Assembly (NCBI GenBank): GCA_009840005.1
Contig: VXOR01000057.1
Location: 27,127-91,126, forward strand
From: Gemmatimonadota bacterium
GTDB lineage: Bacteria; Latescibacterota; UBA2968; UBA8231
Length of the DNA stretch: 64,000 nucleotides
Reading direction: 5' to 3'
Shown: in pieces, positions 9,545 to 18,298 of the stretch
Position numbering within the stretch: position 1 is the stretch's first letter
Layout of the letters: each line of letters begins with the position of its first letter
Position numbers and translations under genes: made by a program
Notes under the pieces: generated by a model
What the model was told of the DNA's origin: nothing
What the model saw: the letters and a program-made list of their open reading frames with translations, nothing else
The model's database searches: none

Positions 9545-11743
9545 GTGAGAAGCTGTCTGGAAATTCTTAAGAAGCTGTCTGGAAATTCCGGGTGTGCCCC
9601 GAGCGTGAGCGAAAGCGGGGCGGACAAGGCGGGTAAAGCCGCCCATATTGACGAAATATGGGTGGCTTTGCCCAACGCCGGACGCCACGTTTGCAGCCGC
9701 GCGAAGGCCATCAGGGGTTTTCAGACAGCTTCTAAAGGCGCGATTTTGGCCTGTGTTGTACTGGCGGTCGTTTGCAGCCCTGGGGCGGCGCAAGAGTGGT
9801 GGCAACTCGGCGGGCAGAGCGGCGTCGCGCCAGCGGACGTGGCGGACTTCAGCCTAATGATCGACGACACAGCCGCTTCCCACGCACTCCAGCCCTTTGA
9901 ACTCGACCCGAGCGAAAACATCTTGCCGCAGCTCGGCCCTTGGCAGCGCTGGCGCTTTCCCACCGACCCGCAATTCCGCTCTGGACATCCGCGTTTCTGG
10001 ACGGACATCAATCACAATACCCTATACCAAGCCACGGAAAGTTTTCTCTTCGTCGATGGGGATCCAACCACGTACATAGAGCGGCGAGACCTGAAGCAGA
10101 TTTTCTATACCATAGACTTGGGCACCCAAGTGCCCGTAGAGCGCTTTGTCTTTTTTCCTCCCGAAGGCGTCAGCCCCGAAAGCGACGAGCCTTTCAGGCC
10201 CAATTACATCCTCAAGTCCTATAGTCTGACGGCCGCCAAAGCCGAGACCGGCATTATGCAAGAGGAACTGGAGCGCGGGTTTGTCTGGCGGGGCGACGGG
10301 CCGTGCTGTCCGCTGGCCATCCCCCTCGGCTACGAAGAGCGCAATGCCGACGTGATGACCGAAATCGCGTTTCCCACCCAATACCTCCGCTTCTTCCGCC
10401 TAATCGCCATTCCCGACGGCTTTACCCTGTACGGCGACCCCATCGTCACGCGCTCGGCCTTTGCCGAGATGGAAATCTACGGTCGGGGTTTCGCGCCACA
10501 GGCGACCTATGAGTCGCAGGTCATAGATTTGGGCCGGGAAGTCAATTTCGGGCAGGTGCGCTTAGCGGTGAGCAAATGGCGCAAGGACGGGGACCAACTG
10601 CTGTCGTCCGACGGCCCAACCCGCGCCCAAGTGGAAATCCGCACCGGGCGCGACGACAGCCCAACAGCTTATTTCGGCTTTGACGATCTGGGTGCCCACG
10701 TAGAGGTGACCAAGAGGCAGTGGGATCGGCTGATACCGCTAGAAACGCGCGGCGCGACCATAGCAGTCGGCTTTCGCGGTCCAGTGGCCGAAGACCTGCA
10801 AAACTGGAGCTTCTGGTCGCTGCCGTTGGAGGACTCGGGCCAGCATCCGCGCCTGCCGTGGGGCCAGTACTTCCAATTGCGCGTGCAGCTAGCAACAGAC
10901 GCGCTATGGGAATTTGCCCGCCTCGATTCCCTGCAAATCGAAATCGCGCCCCTGCTGGCCGACCGGATCGTCGGCGAGATCGTCCTCGCGGCGGAACCTC
11001 ACCCCCAAGGCGGACAAGTGCGCGTACCCGCGGGCGCAAAAACCCCATTCACGTACGACCTAGGCGTGGAATTTGCCAGCGCGGACCGCAGCGGCTGCGA
11101 CGCCGTGCGCATCTCAGCGCCAGCGGAAGCCACATTTCTCTATCTGGAGATGGGCGACCCGCTCAGCGCCGTAGAGCCGGATAGCCTGCTGCGCGAAGCA
11201 AGCGGCTTTGTGGTGTTCCTGCCGCGCCCCTTGCACCCCAGCGGCGACCAGCGATTGCGCATCGGCCTCGAAGCCGTGCTGTACGGCGAGGCTGGCGAAT
11301 TTGGCGGCGAGGTCTTCAACCGCCACGAGCCGAGCTTGTTGCAGCGCGTCGAAGGAGGCGATGTCAGCGCGGAGCTAGGATCCAACCAATTGCTCGTCGT
11401 AGCGTCTGCCGCTTCTACGGGCGGGGTGTTGGGAGACGTCGAGGCAGGTAACGGCGCATTTACCCCCCAAGGCGACGGCGTAAACGACCTGTTGTCCATA
11501 CAATACACCCTCTTCCGGGTGCGGGAATCGTCCCAAGTGCAAGTCGGCCTCTACGCTCTCGACGGCCGACCGGTATGGCAAGCACCGCCCAGTGTGCAGG
11601 GCGCAGGACGCCATGCGGTCCACTGGGACGGTCGAGACGCGGCCGGGCAGCTAGTCCGCCCAGGCGTGTACCTAGCGCGTGTGGAAGTAGAAACGGATCA
11701 GGGGCGAGCGGTGCGGTTGCAGCCGGTGGCAGTGGCGTACTAA
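9545..11743 (+). CDS. Secreted discoidin-like protein with FlgD-Ig-like C-terminus; N-terminus disturbed by MITE
   Basis: The open frame gives 732 residues. The first 62 or so are encoded by the MITE-like element; the native signal peptide appears only afterwards (GAILACVVLAVVCSPGAAQEWW). A GTG at 9545 with GGAG upstream could start the whole frame, giving a long pre-signal extension; otherwise the nearest in-frame start is a TTG inside the hydrophobic core, which would shorten the signal peptide. The body matches its paralogs at 1682-3616 and 1-1668 (FYTIDLGTQVPVERFVFFP, WSFWSLPLEDSGQ, GQYFQLRVQL). The C-terminus is FlgD-Ig-like (TPQGDGVNDLLSIQY ... VHWDGRDAAGQLVRPGVYLARV). Whether the protein is still exported is uncertain. 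Confidence 0.75.
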   Translation: MRSCLEILKKLSGNSGCAPSVSESGADKAGKAAHIDEIWVALPNAGRHVCSRAKAIRGFQTASKGAILACVVLAVVCSPGAAQEWWQLGGQSGVAPADVADFSLMIDDTAASHALQPFELDPSENILPQLGPWQRWRFPTDPQFRSGHPRFWTDINHNTLYQATESFLFVDGDPTTYIERRDLKQIFYTIDLGTQVPVERFVFFPPEGVSPESDEPFRPNYILKSYSLTAAKAETGIMQEELERGFVWRGDGPCCPLAIPLGYEERNADVMTEIAFPTQYLRFFRLIAIPDGFTLYGDPIVTRSAFAEMEIYGRGFAPQATYESQVIDLGREVNFGQVRLAVSKWRKDGDQLLSSDGPTRAQVEIRTGRDDSPTAYFGFDDLGAHVEVTKRQWDRLIPLETRGATIAVGFRGPVAEDLQNWSFWSLPLEDSGQHPRLPWGQYFQLRVQLATDALWEFARLDSLQIEIAPLLADRIVGEIVLAAEPHPQGGQVRVPAGAKTPFTYDLGVEFASADRSGCDAVRISAPAEATFLYLEMGDPLSAVEPDSLLREASGFVVFLPRPLHPSGDQRLRIGLEAVLYGEAGEFGGEVFNRHEPSLLQRVEGGDVSAELGSNQLLVVASAASTGGVLGDVEAGNGAFTPQGDGVNDLLSIQYTLFRVRESSQVQVGLYALDGRPVWQAPPSVQGAGRHAVHWDGRDAAGQLVRPGVYLARVEVETDQGRAVRLQPVAVAY
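9549..9732. mobile_element. MITE-like element with GAAGCTGTCTG inverted ends
   Basis: The sequence GAAGCTGTCTGG occurs at 9549-9560 and again at 9571-9582, and its inverse CAGACAGCTTC closes the element at 9722-9732. The interior contains a long imperfect hairpin (about 9629-9672: gggtaaagccgcccatatt paired with aatatgggtggctttgccc, two mismatches). There is no transposase. These are features of a non-autonomous miniature inverted-repeat element of about 160 bp (9571-9732), with a partly duplicated left end. It overlaps the 5' end of the surface-protein gene starting at 9545. Confidence 0.65.
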
Positions 11744-11782
11744 ACGTATTTATTTGGAGGTATGGTATGACGCATCCTCTCT

Positions 11783-11974
11783 GTGCCCCTACAATGGATT
11801 CCGACGCTCTATCACGCATTGCTTGATGAACGCGAGAAGTACGAGATTGATCCAAGCCGCACGACGCTCTTATGGGCTCCAGACAAGTGGATATTAACGA
11901 CGAACTCCACATTGCGGACTATCTCGGGTCTGGTAGGGCATAGGCGCAAAAATTTCAACTACTTGGAGGAATAA
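11783..11974 (+). CDS. Small ORF upstream of hicB, possibly a gene remnant
   Basis: A 63-codon frame starting at GTG and ending 4 nt before hicB. No family was recognised. Overlapping frames encode fragments such as VDINDELHIADYLGSG, which looks like the start of another small protein, so this stretch may be decayed toxin-antitoxin-type sequence rather than a working gene. An ATG at 11767 with a GGAGGT box gives only a 19-codon peptide. Confidence 0.3.
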   Translation: MPLQWIPTLYHALLDEREKYEIDPSRTTLLWAPDKWILTTNSTLRTISGLVGHRRKNFNYLEE

Positions 11975-11978
11975 CGCC

Positions 11979-12185
11979 ATGCTATTCACAATCACCGTTG
12001 AGCGAGACGAAGACGGAGTTTGGATTACCGAATGCCCGTCTATACCGGGCTGCGTGAGTCAAGGACAAACGAAAGAAGAAGCTGTTGCCAACATCAGCGA
12101 AGCCATCCAACTGTGTTTGGAAGTTAGAGCCGAGAGGGGCCAACCCTTGACGGTTGAGACACAGCAATTGGAAGTAGTGGTCTAG
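11979..12185 (+). CDS. hicB: HicB-family antitoxin
   Basis: A 68-residue protein beginning at ATG behind a clear GGAGGA box. It has the compact HicB/UPF0150 fold signature: FTITVERDEDGVWITECPSIPGCVSQGQTKEEAVANISEAIQLCLE. HicB proteins neutralise the mRNA interferase HicA and often autoregulate their operon. It lacks an obvious C-terminal DNA-binding domain, as in the short HicB forms. The order hicB-hicA is used by many such loci. The adjacent hicA is frameshifted, so the antitoxin may be an orphan here. Confidence 0.85.
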   Translation: MLFTITVERDEDGVWITECPSIPGCVSQGQTKEEAVANISEAIQLCLEVRAERGQPLTVETQQLEVVV

Positions 12186-12408
12186 TGCCAAGCTTGCCGG
12201 TACTTAGTGGCGTCAGATTGTAAAAATTTTTGAATCTTTTGGCTGGGCAGCCACTCGACAGCGAGGCAGCCACATTATCTTGGTAAAAGAAAATCACAAC
12301 GCCACACTTTCCGTGCCGGATCACAAAGAAGTTGCCAAAGGCACTTTGCGCTCCCTTATCCGTTCAGCCGGAATTACGGCTGAAGAGTTTATTCTGGCGG
12401 ACAAATAA
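12185..12408 (+). pseudogene. hicA: hicA-like mRNA interferase gene, frameshifted
   Basis: Starting at a GTG that overlaps the hicB stop, the frame reads VPSLPVLSGVRL and then stops. One base out of phase the sequence continues as IVKIFESFGWAATRQRGSHIILVKE ... TLSVPDHKEVAKGTLRSLIRSAGITAEEFILADK to a TAA at 12406. Together these make an almost complete HicA, including the catalytic-type histidine in GSHIIL. The second part has no start codon of its own after its upstream in-frame stop. A single missing base near 12218 explains it: a true inactivating deletion, a sequencing error, or less likely programmed frameshifting. Confidence 0.8.
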
Positions 12409-12443
12409 CCGTGCTGAATAGCACTCGCCAAGAAAGCCGGATC

Positions 12444-13217
12444 ATGCTTACGTCATCTCACCGCGTATTCGCTCTGCTCTGCGCCGCGCTACTCGTCGCA
12501 GGCTGCGGGCACAAATTGGGCTATCGCCACTTTGCTGGCCCCATACTGCCGGCCACTGATTTGGCGGGAGCGGATTTCGTCGTCCGCGACGATCACAGCA
12601 TCACCTTCGTCAAAAACCGCTTGGAAGTGAGTTTGTTGCCAATGACCGTGGCCATGCTCAACCGGCAGCTAAGCGGCCACTCGCAGCGGCCGGAGGGCTT
12701 TCGCGATCCCAACCCCTATCTCGCGCCGGTCAATCCCTACACCTACGGCGACTGGAAGCCGGGGTGGGAAGAGGAACATCCCACCCGCTTTACGGTCTTT
12801 CTGCTCAAGGTCAAGAACTACGCCTACCCCAAGGTGTGGCTCAATCCCTATGCCATAGAGATCGCCAGCGCCAACGGCCGGCGCTACCAAGCCTTCACCC
12901 GGCTGGCGCTAGACGAGTACTTCGCCCCGTATGCCATAGGCTATGCCGGCAATACCTTTCTTCCCTTCCGCGAGCGGCGCGATTTGCTGACCCGCACCAT
13001 GTATCCAGAAGACGAGATGATCTTCAGCGGCCAAGAGCGCGAAGGCTTCATCGCCTTTGCCCCGCTAGCGAACGATGTCGAAGCGTTTGAAGTGCGGATC
13101 CCGGAAATGGTACTGCGCTTCGACTACCGAGATCAGCCGGTGGAGACCATCGACATCGCCTACCCATTTACGCGCGAAGTGTACTTGGCCAAACAACGCC
13201 GCGCCGAGGAACTCTAA
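12444..13217 (+). CDS. Putative lipoprotein, unknown function
   Basis: A 257-residue protein. The chosen ATG gives a clean lipoprotein signal (MLTSSHRVFALLCAALLVAGC, lipobox LVAGC); a GTG 33 bases upstream would add a non-signal-like extension. The mature part has a repeated NPY motif (DPNPYLAPVNPYTYGDW, VWLNPYAIEI) and ends KQRRAEEL. No domain was recognised. It overlaps the downstream parvulin gene by one base (TAATG), so they are translationally coupled; both are predicted lipoproteins, suggesting a shared periplasmic or outer-membrane job. Confidence 0.75.
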   Translation: MLTSSHRVFALLCAALLVAGCGHKLGYRHFAGPILPATDLAGADFVVRDDHSITFVKNRLEVSLLPMTVAMLNRQLSGHSQRPEGFRDPNPYLAPVNPYTYGDWKPGWEEEHPTRFTVFLLKVKNYAYPKVWLNPYAIEIASANGRRYQAFTRLALDEYFAPYAIGYAGNTFLPFRERRDLLTRTMYPEDEMIFSGQEREGFIAFAPLANDVEAFEVRIPEMVLRFDYRDQPVETIDIAYPFTREVYLAKQRRAEEL

Positions 13218-14893
13218 TGGTGCGCGTTGTGGGAGTTGTCCTCGCGGCGCTGTGGTGGAGTGGCTGCGGGCCGCAAGTAGATAGCGATGTGGTCGCCAAG
13301 GTAGGCGACGAAGAAATCGAACTCGTAGATCTGCGCCAGTTCCGCGAAGAATCCACCGCCAACTACCGCGACCCCGAAGAGGGCCTCCAGGCGTGGCGCT
13401 TCTACTTGCAGACGATGATCGACATGAAGTTGATGCTCATCGACGCGCAAGAGCAGCGGCTGGATCAGACAGTGGAATTCATGCGCCAATGGGATCGGGA
13501 ACGGCGCAAGAAACTGGTCGATGAGTACGCCGTGCGGACCATCCTCGCGGATGTAGATCTCGCAGTAGAAGGTATGCGGCAGGATTTTGCGACCAGCAAG
13601 TGGAATCGGATGTTGCGCTTGGCCCATATCCGCACCGCCGGCGAAGCAGAGGCCCAAAAGGCCATGCGCGACTTGGAGCAGGGGTGGAATTTTGCCGAGG
13701 TGGCCCGCAGGTATTCTATCGCGCCGACAGCCGCCCACGGCGGGGCGATTGATGCCTGGTACGGACGCGGCAACTTGGAGGAGATGGGTCTGCCTTTAGA
13801 AGTGGGAGAGCAGATATTCGACCTACAGGTTGGAGACTTGAGCCAGCCCTTACTCGTGGGGGAACACTACGAGATTTTCAAGGTCCTGTCCCAAGGCCCA
13901 GCACCGACACATTACCGAGCGGCCTTCTTGCGCGAGCAGTACTGGAACGAGTTCCGCACCCGCTGGAATGGGCTGATCGCACAGCTCAAAGAGCGACTAA
14001 ACGCCCAGTTAGATGGCGAGGCGATCCGGTTGCTAGTCGATCGGATGGCCGAATCCGACGGCCGCGGAATGTTGTTGGGTCCCGAAGAGCAGGAAGTGAT
14101 CCTCTGCCGCTTCAAGGGCGGGCAGGTAACGCTGCTGGATTTTGCCGAAACCTATAATGCCTATTGGTTCATCCGCTCGGTTTCCTTTGACAGCAGCGGG
14201 ATCGCCGAGTTCATCCACCGAGACCTCTTGCCGCGCACCCTCGTCTATCAAGCGGCCTTGCAGGAAGGCTTGGACCAAGATTCGACCATAGCAGCCTGGT
14301 TGCAAGACAAAAAAAAATCACTGCTGCTCGAAGCTCTCCGCAGAGAGGAAGTCGTGGAGCGGACCGAAGTTGACAGCGTCATGGCCCGCCAGTACTACGA
14401 CGACCATCCGCAACAGTTCATGGAACTGGAAGAAATTCAGGTGGCGGAAGTGCTGGTAGCGACCCGCGCCGAAGCGGAACAACTCTTGCAGCGGGTCCGC
14501 GCTGGCGAACCCCTAGAAACGCTGGCCGCCCGCCACACGCTGCGCACGGATGCCGAGGGCGGGCACGGGCAATACCACATCCACAATCACCCTTCCGAGC
14601 GGCGGGTTTTCGGTGCCTTCTACGATTCGGTGGCCGCCGCGCCGGTGGGAGTGCTTACCGGCCCAGTGGCTCTCGACGAAGGCTATTCGATATTCGCGGT
14701 GCGGGAGCGCATTCCCCCGCGTCCCACGCCCTTTGCACAGGCGGCTTCGCGGGCGCGGTGGTGGGTGCAAAAGCAGCAAGAAAAGACCCTCTTCGATTCC
14801 TTATTCACCCGGCTCAGGAATCAATACGCCGATAGAGTTGTGGTGTTTGAAGAGCAGTTGGACAGACTAGACGCCAGCCCCGCTAGCCCATGA
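13217..14893 (+). CDS. PpiC-type peptidyl-prolyl isomerase lipoprotein with two parvulin-like domains
   Basis: A 558-residue protein with a short lipoprotein signal (VVGVVLAALWWSGC). A SurA-like N-terminal helical region is followed by a first parvulin-like domain (about residues 130-230: RLAHIRTAGEAEAQKAM ... FAEVARRYSIAPTAAHGGAIDAW). A second lies at about 395-500 (IQVAEVLVATRAEAEQLLQRV ... LAARHTLRTDAEGGHGQY). Such proteins catalyse prolyl cis-trans isomerisation and chaperone outer-membrane or secreted proteins in the periplasm. The neighbourhood of secreted and surface proteins fits that. It is coupled by TAATG overlap to the preceding lipoprotein gene. Confidence 0.85.
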   Translation: MVRVVGVVLAALWWSGCGPQVDSDVVAKVGDEEIELVDLRQFREESTANYRDPEEGLQAWRFYLQTMIDMKLMLIDAQEQRLDQTVEFMRQWDRERRKKLVDEYAVRTILADVDLAVEGMRQDFATSKWNRMLRLAHIRTAGEAEAQKAMRDLEQGWNFAEVARRYSIAPTAAHGGAIDAWYGRGNLEEMGLPLEVGEQIFDLQVGDLSQPLLVGEHYEIFKVLSQGPAPTHYRAAFLREQYWNEFRTRWNGLIAQLKERLNAQLDGEAIRLLVDRMAESDGRGMLLGPEEQEVILCRFKGGQVTLLDFAETYNAYWFIRSVSFDSSGIAEFIHRDLLPRTLVYQAALQEGLDQDSTIAAWLQDKKKSLLLEALRREEVVERTEVDSVMARQYYDDHPQQFMELEEIQVAEVLVATRAEAEQLLQRVRAGEPLETLAARHTLRTDAEGGHGQYHIHNHPSERRVFGAFYDSVAAAPVGVLTGPVALDEGYSIFAVRERIPPRPTPFAQAASRARWWVQKQQEKTLFDSLFTRLRNQYADRVVVFEEQLDRLDASPASP

Positions 14894-14911
14894 CATCATC
14901 CCTTGTATGTT

Positions 14912-14983
14912 GGGCAACCATAAAGGTTGCCCCTACCTGTTTGTTTGCCAGCACATTCATAGGGGCAACCCTCGTGGTTGCCC
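14912..14983. repeat. Two GGGCAACC...GGTTGCCC palindromic units
   Basis: Two hairpin units: gggcaacc at 14912 paired with ggttgccc at 14925, and gggcaacc at 14963 paired with ggttgccc at 14976. Both lie in the gap before the FG-GAP gene, whose ATG follows directly. A related, less perfect unit (aggggcactccttgtgggtaccct) occurs at 48204-48227. They look like an interspersed REP-type repeat family of this genome. Confidence 0.7.
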
Positions 14984-16657
14984 ATGCTCACCCCAACGCT
15001 CCCGCCTAGCCCCGTGGCTGCGGTTTTGTCTTTGTGGGTGCTGCTCGTCGTGAGCGGCGCAGGATGCGGGCCAGCAGACCCGGAGATCGAACCGACATTT
15101 GTCGAGGTGGCCCAAGAGGCGGGCATTGAATTCCACCATCAGAATGGGGCGAGCGGCCGCTACTACTATGTGGAAACCTATGGGTCGGGCGCGGCCTTCC
15201 TCGACTACGACAACGACGGCGACCAAGACCTCTATGCAGTCAACGGCGCGCCGCTGCCGGGTTTTGTCGCCGAGGACCTCCCCACCAACGCATTCTATCG
15301 CAACCGGGGCGACGGCACCTTCGCGGATGTGACGGCGCAAACGCGGACGGGCCATCCAGGCTATGGCATGGGTACCTGCGTCGGGGACATCGACAACGAC
15401 GGACACGTGGACCTGTACGTGACCAACTTCGGCCCCAACGTCCTGTATCGCAATCAGGGCGACGGAACCTTTGCCGATCAGACCGCCGACGCCGGGGTCG
15501 GCGATCCCCGCCTGAGCACTAGCGCGGCGTTTGCCGACATCGACAACGACGGCGATCTAGACCTCTATGTAGCTAACAACGTCTTCGTCGATCTAGCGCA
15601 TGACGAAGGGTGTCACCAAGGAGCGGTCCCGGTCTATTGCGCCCCCACTCAGTACAAAGGAGAATCCGGCTCCCTCTTCCGCAACGATCTAGGCAGGAAA
15701 TTCGCCGATATTACCCGGCCAGCCGGCGTGTACAGCGAGGCCGGCCGCCAATTAGGCGTCGTCTTTGGCGACTATGACGGCGACGGCGATGCGGACCTGT
15801 ATGTGGCCAACGACATGAAGGCCAATTTCCTCTTCCGCAACGACGGTGCAACGCGGTTCGCCGAAGTGGGTTTGAGCGCGGGGGTAGCCCTCAGCGAGAG
15901 CGCTCGCCCCGAGGCCGGCATGGGCACGGACTTTGGCGACTGCGATCGGGACGGCGATTTGGACCTCGTGGTCTGCAATTTCCAGTGGGAGAGCTGCCGC
16001 CTCTATCGCAACGACAGCGACGGCACCTTTGCCGACCTGAGCTTTCCATCGGGATTGGGCGAGCCTACGCTTTCTACCTTGACGTTTGGCACGGATTTTT
16101 TCGACTACGACAACGACGGCGACCTAGACCTCTATCTGGCCAATGGCCACGTCCATCCAGAAGTGCAGGCGTTTGACCAAGCCGCGTCCTATCCGCAGCC
16201 GGACCAACTCTTCGCCAACGACGGGGCTGGACGGTTTGCGCTGGTACCCACTACGACCCTAGGCGGAGTCGGCCGGGGCGCGGCCTTTGCCGACTACGAC
16301 AACGACGGCGATCTGGATGCTTTTGTCTCCAACAACAATCAACGGGCGTTTTTGCTGCGCAACGATAGCGGCCAACGCAACCACTGGATCGCCTTTAAGA
16401 CCATCGGCCGGGTCAGCAACCGGGACGGGATCGGCGCGGTGATCCGGGTAGTAAGCGGCGATTTAGTGCAGGTCGAGGAGGTGCGCAGCGGCAGCAGCTA
16501 TCTTTCGCAAAACGATCTGCGGGTGTACTTCGGCTTGGGCCAGCGCAAACAGGTGGATCGCGTCCAGATCCGCTGGCCCAGTGGAATCGTGCAGACGCTC
16601 GTGGAAATGCCCATCGACCAGATCCACCAAGTGGAAGAGCCTCCTTCCTCCGGCTAG
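14984..16657 (+). CDS. FG-GAP/VCBS-repeat lipoprotein with ASPIC/UnbV C-terminal domain
   Basis: A 557-residue protein from the ATG at 14984; a TTG two codons earlier lies inside the palindromic repeat and is less likely. The signal is of lipoprotein type (LSLWVLLVVSGAGC). Many acidic FG-GAP-type repeats follow (LDYDNDGDQDLY, DIDNDGHVDLY, DYDGDGDADLY, DCDRDGDLDLV, DYDNDGDLDLY), which in the family bind calcium and build a beta-propeller. The last 90 residues match the ASPIC/UnbV domain (NHWIAFKTIGRVSNRDGIGAVIRV ... RVQIRWPSGIVQTL). Such proteins are extracellular; the substrate is unknown. No ribosome binding site is evident because of the repeat. Confidence 0.85.
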   Translation: MLTPTLPPSPVAAVLSLWVLLVVSGAGCGPADPEIEPTFVEVAQEAGIEFHHQNGASGRYYYVETYGSGAAFLDYDNDGDQDLYAVNGAPLPGFVAEDLPTNAFYRNRGDGTFADVTAQTRTGHPGYGMGTCVGDIDNDGHVDLYVTNFGPNVLYRNQGDGTFADQTADAGVGDPRLSTSAAFADIDNDGDLDLYVANNVFVDLAHDEGCHQGAVPVYCAPTQYKGESGSLFRNDLGRKFADITRPAGVYSEAGRQLGVVFGDYDGDGDADLYVANDMKANFLFRNDGATRFAEVGLSAGVALSESARPEAGMGTDFGDCDRDGDLDLVVCNFQWESCRLYRNDSDGTFADLSFPSGLGEPTLSTLTFGTDFFDYDNDGDLDLYLANGHVHPEVQAFDQAASYPQPDQLFANDGAGRFALVPTTTLGGVGRGAAFADYDNDGDLDAFVSNNNQRAFLLRNDSGQRNHWIAFKTIGRVSNRDGIGAVIRVVSGDLVQVEEVRSGSSYLSQNDLRVYFGLGQRKQVDRVQIRWPSGIVQTLVEMPIDQIHQVEEPPSSG

Positions 16658-16660
16658 CTT

Positions 16661-16687
16661 CTGCGCCCATCTGCGTCTATCTGCGGA
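16661..16687. repeat. CTGCG[C/T]CCATCTGCGTCTATCTGCGGA repeat
   Basis: A short internally repetitive stretch (three ctgcg units) directly before the TPR lipoprotein gene. A close relative (ctgcgtccatctgcgtccatctgcgga) sits inside the inverted-repeat element at 40344-40434, so this is an interspersed repeat of the genome. Confidence 0.6.
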
Positions 16688-16716
16688 TTCTTATGAATGA
16701 GGTAGGATTGTATAGA

Positions 16717-18243
16717 ATGAGCAACCACTGGAAGAGGACCAGAGCGCATCGCTGGGCCATTATCTACCTGCTATCCCTGCTCAACGGGTGTACACCCACC
16801 GAAGAGACCCTAGGCGAGCGGGAGGTCCGCTACCAGCACCAGATCGCGGAAGACCCGACGGACGCCGAAGCCCACTACGCGCTCGGCCAAGTGTACCACG
16901 AACAAGCGCGTTACCCCGAGGCCCTACAGTCCTTTCGCCGAGCTTTGGCGTTGGATTCCACCCACACCGGAGCGCAAGTGGGGATCGGCAACATCCTGTT
17001 TAAGCGAGGCGAGTTAGATCAAGCTGCACAAGCATACCAACGAGTCGCGCAGGGATGCGCCGATTGTGCGGATGCGCATCGGGGGCTGGGAGCCGTCTAT
17101 CTGCGGCAGCAACGCTTTGCAGAAGCCCGCCAAGCCTACGAGCAGGCGCTTTTAAGCGAGCCAGACCATGCTCCCTCGCACTACAATATCGGCGCGGCCT
17201 TCGGTCAAGAAGGTGCATATCAAGAGGCCGCAGCGGCCATGGAACAGGCCATTGCCAGCGACTCTAAATACATCCTAGCGTACACTGCGCTGGGCGATGT
17301 GTACTGTCTCAAACTGGGGCAGTGTGAAAAGGCGGCCGCGCTCCTCGCACAAGCCGTAAATTTGCAACCAACGGCGGTCGCTCCTCGGATCGGCTTGGGA
17401 CGGGCACACCTCCGCCTAGGGAAGTACGAAGAAGCCGCAGAGAGCTTTGAGGCGGCCATTGCCGCGGATTCAACGGCTGCGGCAGCGTTTAACTGGCTCG
17501 GAGTAGTTCGCACCAAGCTGGGGCAATACGAGCTAGCTGCCCAAGCCCTGCGCCGCGCCATTCACCTCGATATGCTCGACCCACAAGCCTATTACAACCT
17601 ATCCCAGACCTACCAAAAACAAGGCAAGGCCGAGGAAAGCGACGCGGCCCTACGCGCCTTCAACCGCATTGACGCGTACTCTGGGGACATCCTCCGGTGG
17701 AAAACCATACTGGACGGCAATCCGCACGATGCGATGGCGCTCTTTGAACTGGGCCGGATCTATGCTCGACTGGGCGTGGCAAGCGAAGCGACCGCGTCCT
17801 TCCAGCGCGCGCTGACGATCAACCCTGCCCATGCGCCGGCCTGGCACAATCTGGGCAATGCCTACGCCCGCCTCGACCGCTTGGACGAGGCCATCGCCGC
17901 CTTCCGCCAAGCGCTAGCGCTAGACGAAGAGTACGCTCTCGCTTGGTACAACCTCGGCAACGCCTATTTTGCCAAGGGAGAACTAGCACAAGCTCGCCAG
18001 GCATTCACCACGGCACTCGATCACCAGGAAGGATATGCGGACGCCCACCACGGCCTCGGAGGCGTGGCACTGCGCGAAGGGGCAACCGAGGAGGCATTGG
18101 GCCACTTTCGCACGGTCCTAGCAGCGGACTCGAGCTATGCCCGCGCCCATTACGGCTTGGCCTTGGCCTATCGGGCGCTCGGCGACTCACTGAGTGCTGT
18201 GCAGGCGCTGGCGCACTTTAAGCGACTGCGCGAAGGGCCGTAA
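16717..18243 (+). CDS. TPR-repeat lipoprotein
   Basis: A 508-residue protein from the ATG at 16717, which has GAGGTAGGA upstream; an ATG 24 bases earlier has no such box. A signal with lipobox (IIYLLSLLNGC) is followed by about twelve tetratricopeptide repeats (for example AEAHYALGQVYHEQARYPEALQSFRRALALDS and APAWHNLGNAYARLDRLDEAIAAFRQALALDE). TPR arrays mediate protein-protein contacts; this one should face the periplasm. It closes the run of secreted and lipoprotein genes that begins at 8557. The partner is not known. Confidence 0.85.
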   Translation: MSNHWKRTRAHRWAIIYLLSLLNGCTPTEETLGEREVRYQHQIAEDPTDAEAHYALGQVYHEQARYPEALQSFRRALALDSTHTGAQVGIGNILFKRGELDQAAQAYQRVAQGCADCADAHRGLGAVYLRQQRFAEARQAYEQALLSEPDHAPSHYNIGAAFGQEGAYQEAAAAMEQAIASDSKYILAYTALGDVYCLKLGQCEKAAALLAQAVNLQPTAVAPRIGLGRAHLRLGKYEEAAESFEAAIAADSTAAAAFNWLGVVRTKLGQYELAAQALRRAIHLDMLDPQAYYNLSQTYQKQGKAEESDAALRAFNRIDAYSGDILRWKTILDGNPHDAMALFELGRIYARLGVASEATASFQRALTINPAHAPAWHNLGNAYARLDRLDEAIAAFRQALALDEEYALAWYNLGNAYFAKGELAQARQAFTTALDHQEGYADAHHGLGGVALREGATEEALGHFRTVLAADSSYARAHYGLALAYRALGDSLSAVQALAHFKRLREGP

Positions 18244-18298
18244 AGCTAGGCTGCGTCTGTGCCAAACAGGGGCTAGAGGACGCAGTCGCCGAAGAATT

